From Bacillus thuringiensis (GTDB taxonomy: Bacteria; Bacillota; Bacilli; Bacillales; Bacillaceae_G), in NCBI RefSeq assembly GCF_014932895.1, contig NZ_JACYOF010000003.1:124261-188260 (forward strand): a stretch of 64,000 nt of DNA, read 5' to 3'. The notes under the pieces are model-generated. The model made no database searches. It saw only the letters and a program-made list of their open reading frames with translations, and had not been told where the DNA came from. Position numbers and translations under genes: made by a program. Shown here piece after piece: positions 35,410 through 45,931 of this stretch; within the stretch, counting starts at the first letter, position 1; every line of letters starts with the position of its first letter.

Positions 35410-36499
35410 ATTCCAAAACATAACTTTATTCGAATTTATTATTTTCATTCATTCACTGCAACTTGCATCAGGTATGTTAATTATGCCAAGCCCACTTGCT
35501 GCTACGGCTGGCACAGATGGCTGGATTTCTATCATTCTCGGATGGATAACCACTTCTATAATCGGCGTATTTATTATATTAATGTTACAAAAAAATCCCA
35601 ATAAAAATTTCTCACAAATCCTAAAAACATACTTTGGTAAATGGATAGGGACAATTTTTTTTCTTTTATATGCCTTTTATCTATTTTTTGCTGGTTTTAA
35701 TACTTTATTAAAGGCAACTGATGTTGTAAAAGTGTGGATATTCCCTTCCACTCCCGCTTATCAAATCACCATATTATTACTATTACCTTTTATTATTTTA
35801 GCCCTGAGTGGGTTAAGGGCTCTTACTAGTTATTCTATGCTTGTTTTCTTCTTCACTACTTGGATGCCACTATTTCTTCTTTTTTCACTAAAGAGTAACT
35901 ACAACCCTTTACACCTACTACCTATTTTTAAAGATGGATTATACCCTATTGTAAAAGCAACAAAAGAAACCATTACCCCTTATGCCGGCTTAGAAATTGC
36001 ATATTATATATATCCGTTCTTACAAAAAAAACAAAAAGCCATAAAAGGACTACTAATAGCGAATACTGGAACCATGTTTTTCTATCTATATGTGACTATT
36101 CTTTCTTATATATACTTTAGCCCAGAGGGAATAAAGGACGTAATTTGGCCAGTATTTCATCTGTTAAAAGGGGTTCGTTTTTCTTTCATAGAACGATTAG
36201 AAATTATATATATCGCTTACTATTTGATTGTATTTTCCACTACAATATATCCGTATTTATTTTTCAGTTTTGAATCTGTGACTATTTCATTTCAAAAAAA
36301 CGCCCGCAATTGGGCGCTGGTCGCTTTTATGTTATTAATAATCGGCTTATTTGTGTTTCTAAATCCCGATATGGATCAATATTTATTTACATATTCTCTT
36401 ATGGATATCCTAAATATCATTTTCTTTATTCTATTTCCAGTCTTATTTTTCGCTTACAGTATTCTTTTTACTTGGGTTACTAGGAGGAAACAACTTTGA
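35396..36499 (+). CDS. GerB family spore germination receptor, B subunit
   Basis: 367 residues, starting at ATG 35396 with AGAAGGTGG in front; it overlaps the A subunit gene by 14 bp. About ten hydrophobic helices of the amino-acid/polyamine/organocation transporter fold: FEFIIFIHSLQLASGMLIMP, then AGTDGWISIILGWITTSIIG and PYAGLEIAYYIYPF. It is the integral membrane, germinant-binding subunit of the Ger receptor. Confidence 0.93.
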   Translation: MRNLKFQNITLFEFIIFIHSLQLASGMLIMPSPLAATAGTDGWISIILGWITTSIIGVFIILMLQKNPNKNFSQILKTYFGKWIGTIFFLLYAFYLFFAGFNTLLKATDVVKVWIFPSTPAYQITILLLLPFIILALSGLRALTSYSMLVFFFTTWMPLFLLFSLKSNYNPLHLLPIFKDGLYPIVKATKETITPYAGLEIAYYIYPFLQKKQKAIKGLLIANTGTMFFYLYVTILSYIYFSPEGIKDVIWPVFHLLKGVRFSFIERLEIIYIAYYLIVFSTTIYPYLFFSFESVTISFQKNARNWALVAFMLLIIGLFVFLNPDMDQYLFTYSLMDILNIIFFILFPVLFFAYSILFTWVTRRKQL

Positions 36500-37623
36500 T
36501 TCGAAAATGGATATGGATTGTAATTTGTTGTGTATATTTAATTGGTTGTAGTCAGAGAGTTCCTCTTGAGAAGGTTTCATTAATCCTGTTAATTGGCTTG
36601 GATAGAACCCCTAATGGAGACATAAAAGTTGGCACAAGCATACCACTCTTTCATCACAAACAGCCAAAAAGTACTATAGAGCATTGGACACAAGCATCAA
36701 CTGTACTTACTGGATTCAGTAAGATAGATACGAAGTTAACAGGGTATATGACAGCCTCCAAAGCTGACATCATTTTAATTGGGAACAAATTGGCGCAAGA
36801 AGCAAACTGGTTGCAGGAGCTTGATTCTTCTTACCGTGATCCTTACGCAACCATTAATGCTAAAGTGGTACTTGTAGATGGACCTGCAGAGGAAATTTTT
36901 AAAATTCATAAGCCTAGTAAACCATCACTACCATCTTATATAAATAGCGTAATCGAATCCTCAATTCAAAATAATCAATCCGTCTCTTCTACAATTCAAC
37001 AATTAATGAGGGAACAAAATGAAGAAGGAATGACACAAACTGTTCCAATTATCAAGAAAACAAAGAATGAAATCGACACAGTAGGAATTGCATTTTTAAA
37101 TCGACACGGTAAATATTTAACCCATATCCCTAAAAAAGATGTTAAATTTTTCAATCTTATAAATAAGCCAAGAACTAACGGCCGAATGATACTACACCTT
37201 GTGCTTCCTCCTAAAAAATCCAACAAAAAACCAAACGCTTCTATCTTGGTACAGAATGCGACAAGAAAAGTAGATGTTAATTTTCAAAACGGAAAGTTTG
37301 TATTTAATCTCGATATAAATGCTAATGTAGCCTTAATAGAAAAAACAAATGCGAATTTAATCAAGGAGCATTATGATAATAGAAAAAACATAAATAATTT
37401 AAAGTATGCTATTCAAAAAGAAATTAATACGAATTTACAAAATATGTTGAATGAAATACAGCAGAATAAAATTGATCCAATCGGATTATCCCTATATGCT
37501 AGAGCTTTTCAATATAAAGAGTGGAAAAAACTAAAAGGAAATTGGTCGCAAGCTTTAGCAGAGGCTAAAATAACTGTAAAGACACACGTCAAAATAAAGG
37601 ATACTGGGACCATTAGAAATTAG
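36496..37623 (+). CDS. GerC family spore germination lipoprotein, C subunit
   Basis: 375 residues from TTG 36496 behind AGGAGGAAACAAC; overlaps the B gene stop by 4 bp. Lipoprotein signal WIVICCVYLIGCSQ with Cys at the lipobox, then the family pattern VSLILLIGLDRTPNG, LTGYMTASKADIILIG and a C-terminal IGLSLYARAFQYKEW. It completes a GerA-GerB-GerC receptor. Which germinant is sensed cannot be told. Confidence 0.92.
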   Translation: MIRKWIWIVICCVYLIGCSQRVPLEKVSLILLIGLDRTPNGDIKVGTSIPLFHHKQPKSTIEHWTQASTVLTGFSKIDTKLTGYMTASKADIILIGNKLAQEANWLQELDSSYRDPYATINAKVVLVDGPAEEIFKIHKPSKPSLPSYINSVIESSIQNNQSVSSTIQQLMREQNEEGMTQTVPIIKKTKNEIDTVGIAFLNRHGKYLTHIPKKDVKFFNLINKPRTNGRMILHLVLPPKKSNKKPNASILVQNATRKVDVNFQNGKFVFNLDINANVALIEKTNANLIKEHYDNRKNINNLKYAIQKEINTNLQNMLNEIQQNKIDPIGLSLYARAFQYKEWKKLKGNWSQALAEAKITVKTHVKIKDTGTIRN

Positions 37624-37760
37624 ACTAGTCTATTCTTCTGCTTAAAAGTATTTCTAAGTGGGATTTTCCCTCTTCAATAATGATTATGTAAAAGATGCTA
37701 ATTCAAAAAAATCTTTTCCGTTCTTTTAAAAGAGCAATAATTCCACTACGGTAATCAAGT

Positions 37761-37802
37761 ACAGGTTTCTAATATAAAATTACTTTCACATTAGAAACCT
37801 GT
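37761..37802. terminator. Terminator between the ger operon and the EamA gene
   Basis: ACAGGTTTCTAAT and ATTAGAAACCTGT are perfect 13-bp arms with a 16-bp loop between convergent genes. Confidence 0.6.
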
Positions 37803-37814
37803 AAATACTATTAG

Positions 37815-38726
37815 TCATGAACTTACCGCCCTTCTTTGTTCTGTATGCTTTTTATTTCCGCGTTGTATAACTGGAATAACAGCACTACCCATCACAAACA
37901 TTGCACCTGTAATTTGAATAAATGATGGAATACTTTTGTTAAACATTATATCTAGTATCAATGAAAACAAAATGTTTAGATATAACAATGCAGACAAATT
38001 TGATATTCTTGTTGTTAACTTATATGCCTTTCCTCTAAACCATTGATTTCCTAGACTTCCCATTGCCATTAGAAATAAAAATAAGAGTACGATTGGAGTA
38101 GTAGTAAAGACTTCACTATAACTCTCCTTTGAAAATAATGTAGATAGTATACCTGCTATTATTGTTCCATATAAATACGTATAGGTCATAATTGATAAGT
38201 TATCATCCGTTTGTGCACTTTTATGTAAAAAGAATTGTGAAAACGCTAAAGATACTCCTGAAAATACCCCTATTCCTAAATAAAAGAAGGATTCATAATC
38301 TATACTACCTGTTTTTAATATCAAAAAAACTCCTAAAAAGCCTACAAATGCCGCTATTATTTCTAGCCATGTTGCACGCTTTGTTCTCGAAAAAAGTGTA
38401 ATAAGGCAAATGAAAATAGGTCCTGTATTATATAAAACCATTGCTATGAAAAGTGAAGTTTTAGCTGCACATAGAAAAAATAATGCTTGTGATAATGTAA
38501 TAGAAAAAGCTCTTGGTAATTGTTTATAACTATTTCTCCAAAATGAGATTTTCTTCATTCTTGTTATAATAAAAGGAATTAATAATAGAAAAGGAATTAA
38601 AAATCTTGCTGTAAGAGTTAAAAAGAAATCACCCGAGACAATAGCATGTTCTGCAAAGAAACCTGATAGTGAAAAACTAATGCCTGAAAGAATCATAAAA
38701 AAGGTCGCTTTTTTTAGATTATCCAT
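37815..38726 (-). CDS. EamA/DMT family transporter
   Basis: 303 residues, about ten membrane helices arranged as two EamA repeats (from FMILSGISFSLSGFF and from FYLGIGVFSGVSLAFSQFF). It carries SQALFFLCAAKTSLFIAMVL and YNTGPIF, a pattern of the family helix 3-4 region. Function is small-molecule export or import across the membrane. It lies 164 bp after the PrpF-like gene in the same direction, with a hairpin between, and may handle the organic acid made or used by that enzyme. Confidence 0.85.
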   Translation of the reverse strand: MDNLKKATFFMILSGISFSLSGFFAEHAIVSGDFFLTLTARFLIPFLLLIPFIITRMKKISFWRNSYKQLPRAFSITLSQALFFLCAAKTSLFIAMVLYNTGPIFICLITLFSRTKRATWLEIIAAFVGFLGVFLILKTGSIDYESFFYLGIGVFSGVSLAFSQFFLHKSAQTDDNLSIMTYTYLYGTIIAGILSTLFSKESYSEVFTTTPIVLLFLFLMAMGSLGNQWFRGKAYKLTTRISNLSALLYLNILFSLILDIMFNKSIPSFIQITGAMFVMGSAVIPVIQRGNKKHTEQRRAVSS

Positions 38727-38807
38727 TAAATTTATACCTCCTTATTAAATCCCCACTTCCACTCTGTTTAATGAAGGGGGTCTTCTCAATCACATGGTAA
38801 ATTAAAT

Positions 38808-38840
38808 GACCGAGAAACAGATTCATTATATTTCTCGGTC
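38808..38840. terminator. Hairpin between PrpF-like and EamA genes
   Basis: GACCGAGAAA and TTTCTCGGTC are perfect 10-bp arms. A-rich sequence follows on the plus strand and ATTTAATTT on the minus strand, so it could partly terminate or protect the message between the two genes. Confidence 0.5.
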
Positions 38841-38890
38841 TAAAAAAAATGTAAGATTAATATTAATGACAGAGGAAAATCCCCCAGAAA

Positions 38891-39964
38891 TTAAGGCAAT
38901 ATTAATTCTCCTTTAAAAAGTAATCTTGCTGTCCGAGTAACACTAGACTTCTTAATTACATATCCACTGTTTGATTCCTCAACAACAGATTCTGTTTGAA
39001 TTTTCCCAGCAGGGTGCTCTATTATAATTTGGTTTGGTTTTTGCATTCTGTTTTGGTAATTATTATGTACAACATGATATGCAGTTGTACCACGAATATT
39101 TATGGCTACTGATAATGCAAGCGATCCTGTTACTGCATGGGTGCTATGGCATTGATGAGGAATAAAATATCTTGATGTTATGGTCCCTGATTTCCTTGGT
39201 TTTGAGACGATTGCAATCTTAGGAATGACTTTATTGGATACGTCCCCTAAATTTGCAAGATAAGCTACTTCTTTTCTAATCAAATCAATGTTACGTAAAA
39301 ATGACTTATTGGCATTTAACACCTCGGGGGTTTCATCGCCTATAATACCCAATTCATTGGCTCGAATGATAATTAAAGGTACAGATACATCGATACAAGA
39401 CACATTAATTCCATTAATAACATTCAGCTTTTCTCCAGTAGGAAATAATTTTCCCGTAACTGACCCTATTGAATTTTTAAAATTAAGATTAATAGGAGCC
39501 CCCGTTCCTGGAACACCATCTATCTTAATATCTCCTTCATATACAACATTTCCATTTTTAGTGGCTATTGTCGATTCAACGATTACATTTGTATTTAGGT
39601 TTCGTATTATTATAGTTCTTTCTCCTGATCCAACTTTAATCAGTCCGCTTTCTACTGCATAAGGTGCAACAGCTGCAATTATATTTCCGCAGTTTATGCT
39701 ATCGTCTAATATCATTCTCTTTAGATCTGCTTGTAAAAATAAATAATCAATATCTATCCCTGGTGTAGTAGACGCTCGAATAATCGCAATTTTATTTGAT
39801 AAAGGATCTAATGTACCCATTCCATCAACACCACGTGCATTCCCTGCCCCTAATGCTTTTAAAATGATCTCATCTCTAATAGATTTATTGGCAGGTAAAT
39901 GTTTATCTAAAAAAAAGAAGCCTTTTGACGTTCCTCCACGCATGATAAAACAAGGTATTTTCAT
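38891..39964 (-). CDS. PrpF/4-oxalomesaconate tautomerase family isomerase
   Basis: 357 residues with the two-fold diaminopimelate-epimerase-like fold of PrpF: start motif CFIMRGGTSKG, LSNKIAIIR, DDSINCGNIIAAVAPYA (the Cys is the usual catalytic acid/base), and QCHSTHAVTGS late. Members isomerise double bonds in tricarboxylates (aconitate isomers, oxalomesaconate). No prpC, acnD or gallate genes are nearby, so the substrate is open. RBS AGAGAGGTGCTTATAA. Confidence 0.88.
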   Translation of the reverse strand: MKIPCFIMRGGTSKGFFFLDKHLPANKSIRDEIILKALGAGNARGVDGMGTLDPLSNKIAIIRASTTPGIDIDYLFLQADLKRMILDDSINCGNIIAAVAPYAVESGLIKVGSGERTIIIRNLNTNVIVESTIATKNGNVVYEGDIKIDGVPGTGAPINLNFKNSIGSVTGKLFPTGEKLNVINGINVSCIDVSVPLIIIRANELGIIGDETPEVLNANKSFLRNIDLIRKEVAYLANLGDVSNKVIPKIAIVSKPRKSGTITSRYFIPHQCHSTHAVTGSLALSVAINIRGTTAYHVVHNNYQNRMQKPNQIIIEHPAGKIQTESVVEESNSGYVIKKSSVTRTARLLFKGELILP

Positions 39965-40418
39965 TTATAAGCACCTCTCTTTTATACTTCACGCCACAAA
40001 AACCTATATTCTTTATATACAAAAGATAAAATATTAGTCTTATTATTTTTTTAACCAATCTAATCAAAGAAAAATATATTAGTTCGCAATCTTTTCCCCT
40101 CCCCGCATTGTAAATAAAGACCTAAAAAAGGTTAAATTAGAAATTATGTAAATCACCTCCTATCGTTTGGGTTCCATTCTAACAATAAAGTAAAAAATAA
40201 TTAATCGAATACTGTGTATAAATAAAAGATTAATAATTCTGAACATTAAGTGCATTAGATTGATGACATATACTGAATAGATAACTTAAATTATAAGTAC
40301 ATTCGACAATAATTGATTATTTTCTGAATTTTCTTGAAAAAATAGTAAAATTACCCCATTTTTTCTTCTATTTTGCTATGATAGTTACAATTAAATTGAA
40401 TTAGGATATTTCTATAGA
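39965..40418. other. Promoter region upstream of rap
   Basis: AT-rich spacer of about 450 bp between divergent prpF-like and rap genes. A possible rap promoter is TTGCTA/TATGATAGT near 40372-40385 but is weak. No other gene or repeat was seen. Confidence 0.3.
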
Positions 40419-40433
40419 ATGGGGGAGTATATA

Positions 40434-41549
40434 ATGAGTGTTTCAGTACAGGGAAATGAACAATTAACCTCTCTAATGAACGACTGGTATCGATCTATGC
40501 TATCTCAACAAGTTATAAAAGCTACTAATCTAAAAAAGAAAATTGATGAAAAAATTAATAAGTTAAGCATTGAACCGAATCAAGAGCATCAGGATCAAAA
40601 TTTGTTACTATACTATTCACTGCTCGAATTTCGTTACAATGTCTTAACAGATAGCCTTGGTATTCAACAAAATAGTTTTGATACTATTAGCGATTATGAT
40701 ATGCCTACAGATCAATTTCTACGCTTCTATTATCATTTTTTCAAATCCATTCATTCCACTTTTATATCAAATTATACTGAGGCAGAGGAACATTATAAAC
40801 TAGCAGAAAAGATATTGGTAGATATACCAGATGAAATTGAACATGCTGAATTCTACTATAGAATTGCTACTTTCTATCACCATACCTATAACACGCTCGC
40901 TTCTATTGAATACGCAAATAAATCGAAAGCAATCTTTTCAAAGTATGGAGGTTACGAAGTAAAAACTGCCTTTTGCAATAGCTTGCTAGGTGGCTGCTGT
41001 ATCTATTTAAAGCAGTACGAACAAGCAGAAGAATATCTAAATTCTGCAATTGATTTACTAAAAAAGAATAAGGAAGAAGATTCCTTGTTATATGTAAGAA
41101 GTACTATGGGGTGGCTATATTCTGAGCAAAGCATGTCTACTTTAGCTATCCGTCATCTTTCAGAAGTAACAGATAAGATCCCTACACACTTCAAGGCTAT
41201 ATTCCTACAAGCTAAAGAACATTATAAATTAGGAGAACAATCGACAGCCAGCAAACTCATTGATAAGGGATTACAGATTTGCAGAGAAATTCATAACGAA
41301 GAATATATTCATCACTTCTTTATCTTAAAAAGATTAAACGAAAATATTCCATTGGAAGAATTAGAAAACATCATTCAAGAAGGAATCTTATACTTTGAGA
41401 AAGAAGAGTTATGGGAATATGTTGTCGAATACGCTGAATTATTTGCTACAAAATGTAGACAATTAGAGAATCACAAAAAGGTAAGTGACTATTTTCATAT
41501 TTGTTATCAAGCGAGACGAAAATCAATCGAAAAAGGAGTGTTACAATAA
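40434..41549 (+). CDS. Rap family TPR response-regulator phosphatase/inhibitor
   Basis: 371 residues from ATG 40434, with GGGGGAG six bases before it; a start 15 bp earlier would put the RBS inside the gene. An N-terminal three-helix bundle (about 1-70) and six or seven TPR-like repeats (FYYRIATFYHHTYNTLASIE, YLKQYEQAEEYLNSAIDLL, GLQICREIHNEEYIHHFFIL) are visible. Rap proteins dephosphorylate Spo0F or block ComA-type activators and are silenced by a short Phr peptide, whose gene overlaps the stop. In the cereus group they delay sporulation. Confidence 0.93.
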   Translation: MSVSVQGNEQLTSLMNDWYRSMLSQQVIKATNLKKKIDEKINKLSIEPNQEHQDQNLLLYYSLLEFRYNVLTDSLGIQQNSFDTISDYDMPTDQFLRFYYHFFKSIHSTFISNYTEAEEHYKLAEKILVDIPDEIEHAEFYYRIATFYHHTYNTLASIEYANKSKAIFSKYGGYEVKTAFCNSLLGGCCIYLKQYEQAEEYLNSAIDLLKKNKEEDSLLYVRSTMGWLYSEQSMSTLAIRHLSEVTDKIPTHFKAIFLQAKEHYKLGEQSTASKLIDKGLQICREIHNEEYIHHFFILKRLNENIPLEELENIIQEGILYFEKEELWEYVVEYAELFATKCRQLENHKKVSDYFHICYQARRKSIEKGVLQ

Positions 41550-41710
41550 TGAAAAAGATTAGCTTATTATTATCCGGCATTGCTTTTATTGGAGCGTTAA
41601 CGGTGGGAATTTCTCAGTCTTCTAAAACAGATCAGCTTGCTACTCATGGACATTACCCTATTCCTTCATATAGTGTTGGCGATGGTGGTGGTGCACCACA
41701 ACAACTTTAA
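41549..41710 (+). CDS. Phr pre-peptide, cognate of the Rap gene
   Basis: 53 residues from ATG 41549 (RBS AAAGGAGTGTTACAAT), overlapping the rap stop as TAATGA. A Sec signal (MKKISLLLSGIAFIGALTVG) leads to an exported tail containing ATHGHYPIPSYSVGDGG and GAPQQL. Phr precursors are exported, cut to five to seven residues, re-imported by Opp, and bind Rap. The active part is not obvious: HGHYPI or YPIPSYS are candidates, and the Gly-rich end is unusual. Followed by a strong terminator. Confidence 0.88.
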   Translation: MKKISLLLSGIAFIGALTVGISQSSKTDQLATHGHYPIPSYSVGDGGGAPQQL

Positions 41711-41721
41711 TGTAAATGCAT

Positions 41722-41752
41722 TTAAAAACCCTCTAAATGGAGGGTTTTTAAA
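41722..41752 (+). terminator. Terminator of rap-phr
   Basis: TTTAAAAACCCTC and GAGGGTTTTTAAA form a perfect stem across TAAATG. Confidence 0.8.
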
Positions 41753-41820
41753 TGCCGAAATATGAACTGCACTTTTTCTGTAGCTTTCTTCTTTTTCAAC
41801 ATAAGTTTTACAATACACTA

Positions 41821-41858
41821 AAAAAGATTAACCACCATTTAAAGTAGTTAATCTTTTT
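41821..41858 (-). terminator. Terminator after the chemoreceptor gene
   Basis: AAAAAGATTAAC-type arm pairs with GTTAATCTTTTT, with T-run on the minus strand, 110 bp after the chemoreceptor stop. Confidence 0.65.
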
Positions 41859-41964
41859 ATTAAATATAAATTGCAAATACATACTATAACTATTTACCAC
41901 GATATAAGATTTTAAATTCCCACTCTTTAATACGCTTTCTAGTATTCTATCCTAGAATCTGAAC

Positions 41965-43947
41965 TTATATCTTAAATCCACCAATTAACTCTTGAAGTTC
42001 TTCCGCCATTTGTGCTAATTGTATTGCTGAAGAATTTATCTCTTCCATAGAAGCATGTTGTTCCTCAGATGAACCTGCTATCGTTTGCATGCTTGAAGAA
42101 TTCTCTTTTACAGAAATAGCTATTTGATCAATCGATGTATCGACTTTCACTGCATCAGTTGTCATTTTATTAGATAGTTCCACCATACCATGTACTTTTG
42201 ACACAATATCATTTGCAGATTTTGAAATCTCATAAAAACTTTGTTTTGTATCATTCGCAACCTTAATTCCCGACTGTACTTCTACTCCTACTTCATTCAT
42301 AGCTTTTACAGTCTCATGTACATCTGTTTGTATTTCATTAATTAAACTTCCAATTTCCATTGAAGATTCAGATGATTGCTCCGCTAACTTCCTAACTTCA
42401 TCGGCAACGATTGCAAATCCTCGTCCCTGTTCTCCTGCTCTAGCAGCTTCAATCGCTGCATTCAATGCTAATAAATTTGTTTGTTCCGCAATATTTTGAA
42501 TCGCTTCTAATATACTTCCGATTTGCTGCGATTTCTTATCTAATAATTTAATTACAGTATCGGATTGAGAAACAGAATGATGTATAGACTGCATTTGTGT
42601 TACAGTTTGTTCTACTAATTGTTCTCCTTCATTGGCCTTTTGTTTTGTATATAAGGATGAAGTCGATACTTCAGAAGCATTATCAGCTACATATTGAATA
42701 TTTCGTGTTACCTCACCAATTAATTTCGTTCCAGACTCAACTTCATTATTTTGAACTTCTGCACTATTCGAGATTTCTTCCATTTCTTTTGTAATTTGTT
42801 CTGTCGCAACACTTGCTTGCTCCACACTAGCAGTTAGTTCCTCAGAAGAAGCAGCCACATGTCCTGCAGATGTGTTAATTTGAGAAATAATATTACGTAA
42901 CGACTCTGCCATTGTATTAAAGCTATCACTTAGCTGACCAAGTTCATCCTTTGAACGAATATCTATTTTCTCAGTTAAATCTCCCAGACTAATTCTTTGA
43001 GCTGAAATAACTAATTGCCTTAGTGGATTAATAATAGATCTAAGAATGAAGAAAATTACTATTCCACCTAATAATAATGAAGCCCCTATTATAGTGAGCG
43101 TTTTATAAAAAATAGGATTGGTAGCCTCTTCAATTTCTTTCGTAGGCATTACGCCAGCTATTTTCCAACCTGTTTTTTTGTTTGTCTTAAAGCTTATGTT
43201 TCGATCTTCACCATTAAGGCTATAAGTAATTACGCCATCTTCTTTCTTATACATTTCATCTGCTAATGATTTCTCTAACTTCTCACCTGGCTTAAGGGAT
43301 GGATGAACAACTATAGTTTTATCTTGACTTACTATAGATACAAAGCCTTGTTTTCCTATTTTTATCATTTTAGAAGTTTTTACGATATCATTAATAATTA
43401 AATCCACACCAATGACACCACTTTTATCTGCATTTTGTTTTGCAATTGCTATTACCATATTTCCTGTAGCCTTTGATTTATATGGAGATGAAACAATAAT
43501 CTCTCCATTGGCTTTTACTGCATCCTTATACCAACTACTTTCTAACGGATTAAACCCTTCTGGTATTTTTCCAACAGGTGCATGAATAAATTGATTGTTA
43601 CTGGATGTCGTATAAATTGTTTCTATTTCTGGATGTAACTGTATATACTGATCAAATTTACTCTGTACATTTTGTAATTGTTCAGGATTATAATCACCTT
43701 GTGTAAGTAATTTTGCAAAATGTGTTACATCTGTATACTTGTTTTCTAATTCATCATCTACAATCTTATCTAAAATACTTACATTTTCTTTTGCTGATTG
43801 TAGGATTATTTCATTAAGATCTGTTTTTGCCTTATTATAAGATGATACTCCTACGATAAGACTAGGTATAATTAATATTGCGATAAATGCCATAGACAAC
43901 TTCGTTTTAAGCTTTATTTGTCCCATTCTTTCTTTTATTTTAAACAC
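41965..43947 (-). CDS. Methyl-accepting chemotaxis protein with dCache sensor
   Basis: The best start is GTG 43947, nine bases after AAAAGGAG; ATGs 24 and 33 bp upstream lack an RBS. 660 residues: first membrane helix ([20 protein letters not shown]), periplasmic-type dCache domain with [20 protein letters not shown] and [12 protein letters not shown], second helix (ILIASLLLGG-like), HAMP ([18 protein letters not shown]), and the signalling hairpin [20 protein letters not shown]. It would sense an amino-acid-like or carboxylate ligand and talk to CheA. Single gene. Confidence 0.92.
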   Translation of the reverse strand: MFKIKERMGQIKLKTKLSMAFIAILIIPSLIVGVSSYNKAKTDLNEIILQSAKENVSILDKIVDDELENKYTDVTHFAKLLTQGDYNPEQLQNVQSKFDQYIQLHPEIETIYTTSSNNQFIHAPVGKIPEGFNPLESSWYKDAVKANGEIIVSSPYKSKATGNMVIAIAKQNADKSGVIGVDLIINDIVKTSKMIKIGKQGFVSIVSQDKTIVVHPSLKPGEKLEKSLADEMYKKEDGVITYSLNGEDRNISFKTNKKTGWKIAGVMPTKEIEEATNPIFYKTLTIIGASLLLGGIVIFFILRSIINPLRQLVISAQRISLGDLTEKIDIRSKDELGQLSDSFNTMAESLRNIISQINTSAGHVAASSEELTASVEQASVATEQITKEMEEISNSAEVQNNEVESGTKLIGEVTRNIQYVADNASEVSTSSLYTKQKANEGEQLVEQTVTQMQSIHHSVSQSDTVIKLLDKKSQQIGSILEAIQNIAEQTNLLALNAAIEAARAGEQGRGFAIVADEVRKLAEQSSESSMEIGSLINEIQTDVHETVKAMNEVGVEVQSGIKVANDTKQSFYEISKSANDIVSKVHGMVELSNKMTTDAVKVDTSIDQIAISVKENSSSMQTIAGSSEEQHASMEEINSSAIQLAQMAEELQELIGGFKI

Positions 43948-43980
43948 TAGATACTTCTCCTTTTCATTCATACTACTCAT

Positions 43981-44233
43981 ATAGTTTATTTAAATGTTTG
44001 CTCCTTTATTTTTCTACATTCATTTATGGTATCATTCGAAATGGCATCACCATTACATCCTCTTACTCATATCTTCACATGTAGCGATTTTAATTCCACA
44101 AGCAGAGTTTTATCTATCCTCCTTTTGAATATGTTACCTCTATATATTTAGCAATTTTAAGACTACGAATTTTTCCAAATAAACTGGATGAAACATATAC
44201 TTCATTTAAAAGATGCTTTTTGGCTTTGTTTGG
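43981..44233. other. Non-coding stretch upstream of the chemoreceptor
   Basis: No gene or strong repeat seen; probably contains the chemoreceptor promoter. Two bcr1-like copies follow to the right. Confidence 0.4.
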
Positions 44234-44359
44234 ATAAAGTGAAACTTTAATCAGCCCGCACCAATCGGGCTTTTACGGGCAGTCGATCTCCCACCTAACT
44301 CCCCCGCATTCGCTGAATTTTGAGGTGGGAGTCTTACTGCCCACAAATAGCGGGATAAA
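44234..44359 (+). repeat. bcr1-like element, short form
   Basis: 126 bp with ATAAA borders and without the first hairpin module. Its 3' arm GGTGGGAGTCTTACTGCCC differs from the GGTAGGGGTC subtype and pairs it with the next copy. Confidence 0.85.
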
Positions 44360-44653
44360 AGTTTAATTTAGCGTTATTCAAATCAGATGAAATCCTTACC
44401 ATAATAAATTCTCTAAACATAACTAAGTGAATTTATTCTTTGTATAATTATGTTTAACAGCCTTTTAACCATTCTAACTGCATCACTTCATTCATGAATC
44501 ATTTACTACAACCGATTTTATTGTATTGGATAACTAAACCATAAATTCTAAATAGAAGAATAAAATAAATTGGAGAACTCCATTGTAACACGTGCATATA
44601 AGTTTTAGATATTAAAATTCAACAATATATTGTTATTCATTATTCTTATCTTC

Positions 44654-44814
44654 ATAAAGTGAAACTTTAATCAGTGGGGGTTTTGTTCATCCCCCACTGA
44701 TTATCAGCTCGCACCAATCAGGCTTTTACGGGCAGTTGATCTCTCACCTAACTCCTTTGCTTTACAGCCGAATTTTGAGGTGGGAGTCTTACTGCCCACA
44801 AATAGCGGGATAAA
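44654..44814 (+). repeat. bcr1-like element, long form
   Basis: 161 bp with ATAAA borders and the extra hairpin. It sits 295 bp from the previous copy, in the same orientation, and ends 9 bp before the agmatinase stop codon, where its stem could act in 3' end formation. Confidence 0.85.
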
Positions 44815-44822
44815 TTTTCTGC

Positions 44823-45767
44823 TTACTTATTCTGTCCATTTTTCAACTGCAACGCAATCAAACTCGCAAAATCATGCACAAGTGTCGCAGCTAAAAGGGA
44901 CGTAATTTGCGCTTGATCATATGGCGGTAATACTTCTACTAAGTCGAAACCAATATAATTAAAACCGCTTAATGCTCGCACCATATCCAGCGTCTCTCGA
45001 CTATTAAATCCCCCTACCTCTAGCGTACCTGTACCTGGCGCACAAGATGGATCTACAAAATCAATATCAAATGTTAAGAAACATGGCGTATCACCGATTA
45101 TTTCTCGCATTTGCTGGAGAATGCTTTCAAAACCACGATTACATAATTCTGCTGTTGTAATGACGTTATAACCTAAATCACTACTAGCCTCTATATCACC
45201 AGGATGATTCAATGTTCCTCGGATTCCAATTTGAAATACCTTATCTGGTTGTAATAATCCTTCCTCATGTGCACGTATAAATGGCGAACCATGCCAATAT
45301 TTTTCTTCATAATATGTATCCCACGTATCTGTGTGAGAATCAAAATGAATCATCGCGACAGGACCATGAACTTTAGCTGCTGCACGAAGACTTGCTAATG
45401 TAACAGAATGATCTCCGCCAAGTCCTATTGGAATGATTCCTTGCTGCATTAATCCAAAAACAGCTTCTTCAATTAAATCATAGCTACGATGAATATTATG
45501 CGGGATAACAGAAACATCCCCAATATCAATTGCATTTGTGTCATCAAACGGGTATACATGGTGAATTGGATGATAGGGAAACAACGTCATAGATGCTTGA
45601 CGAATTGCTTGCGGCGCGAAACGCGCACCAACGCGAAATGACGCTGCCGTATCAAATGGCATTCCTAAAATAGCAATTTTTGCTTGATCATTACTAGAAG
45701 GTAATCTCATAAATGTACCTGTCGTACAAAATTCTGGTTTTACGTCTGGTGTGAGTGGATATTTCAT
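44823..45767 (-). CDS. speB: Agmatinase-family ureohydrolase
   Basis: 314 residues from the ATG at 45767, nine bases after AAGGGG; an in-frame ATG 24 bp upstream precedes that RBS. Binuclear manganese motifs are complete: GLGGDHSVT, FDSHTDTW (DSHTD) and TFDIDFVDPSCAPGTG. Agmatinases split agmatine into putrescine and urea; related enzymes use guanidinobutyrate or similar, so substrate is not certain. No spermidine synthase neighbour here. It is a single gene. Confidence 0.85.
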   Translation of the reverse strand: MKYPLTPDVKPEFCTTGTFMRLPSSNDQAKIAILGMPFDTAASFRVGARFAPQAIRQASMTLFPYHPIHHVYPFDDTNAIDIGDVSVIPHNIHRSYDLIEEAVFGLMQQGIIPIGLGGDHSVTLASLRAAAKVHGPVAMIHFDSHTDTWDTYYEEKYWHGSPFIRAHEEGLLQPDKVFQIGIRGTLNHPGDIEASSDLGYNVITTAELCNRGFESILQQMREIIGDTPCFLTFDIDFVDPSCAPGTGTLEVGGFNSRETLDMVRALSGFNYIGFDLVEVLPPYDQAQITSLLAATLVHDFASLIALQLKNGQNK

Positions 45768-45931
45768 TTTGCATTTCCCCTTTTCAAACATGATTTTTCA
45801 CATTTAAGGAAACTTCCCTTAATTCATTTTTTCTTTTATTACTATGCAAAAATTGTGCCATGTAAAAAGGGATTCATTACTTTCTCTCCTTTGCTTTTTG
45901 GTCTATGCAAAATTGAATAAACCATACCATA

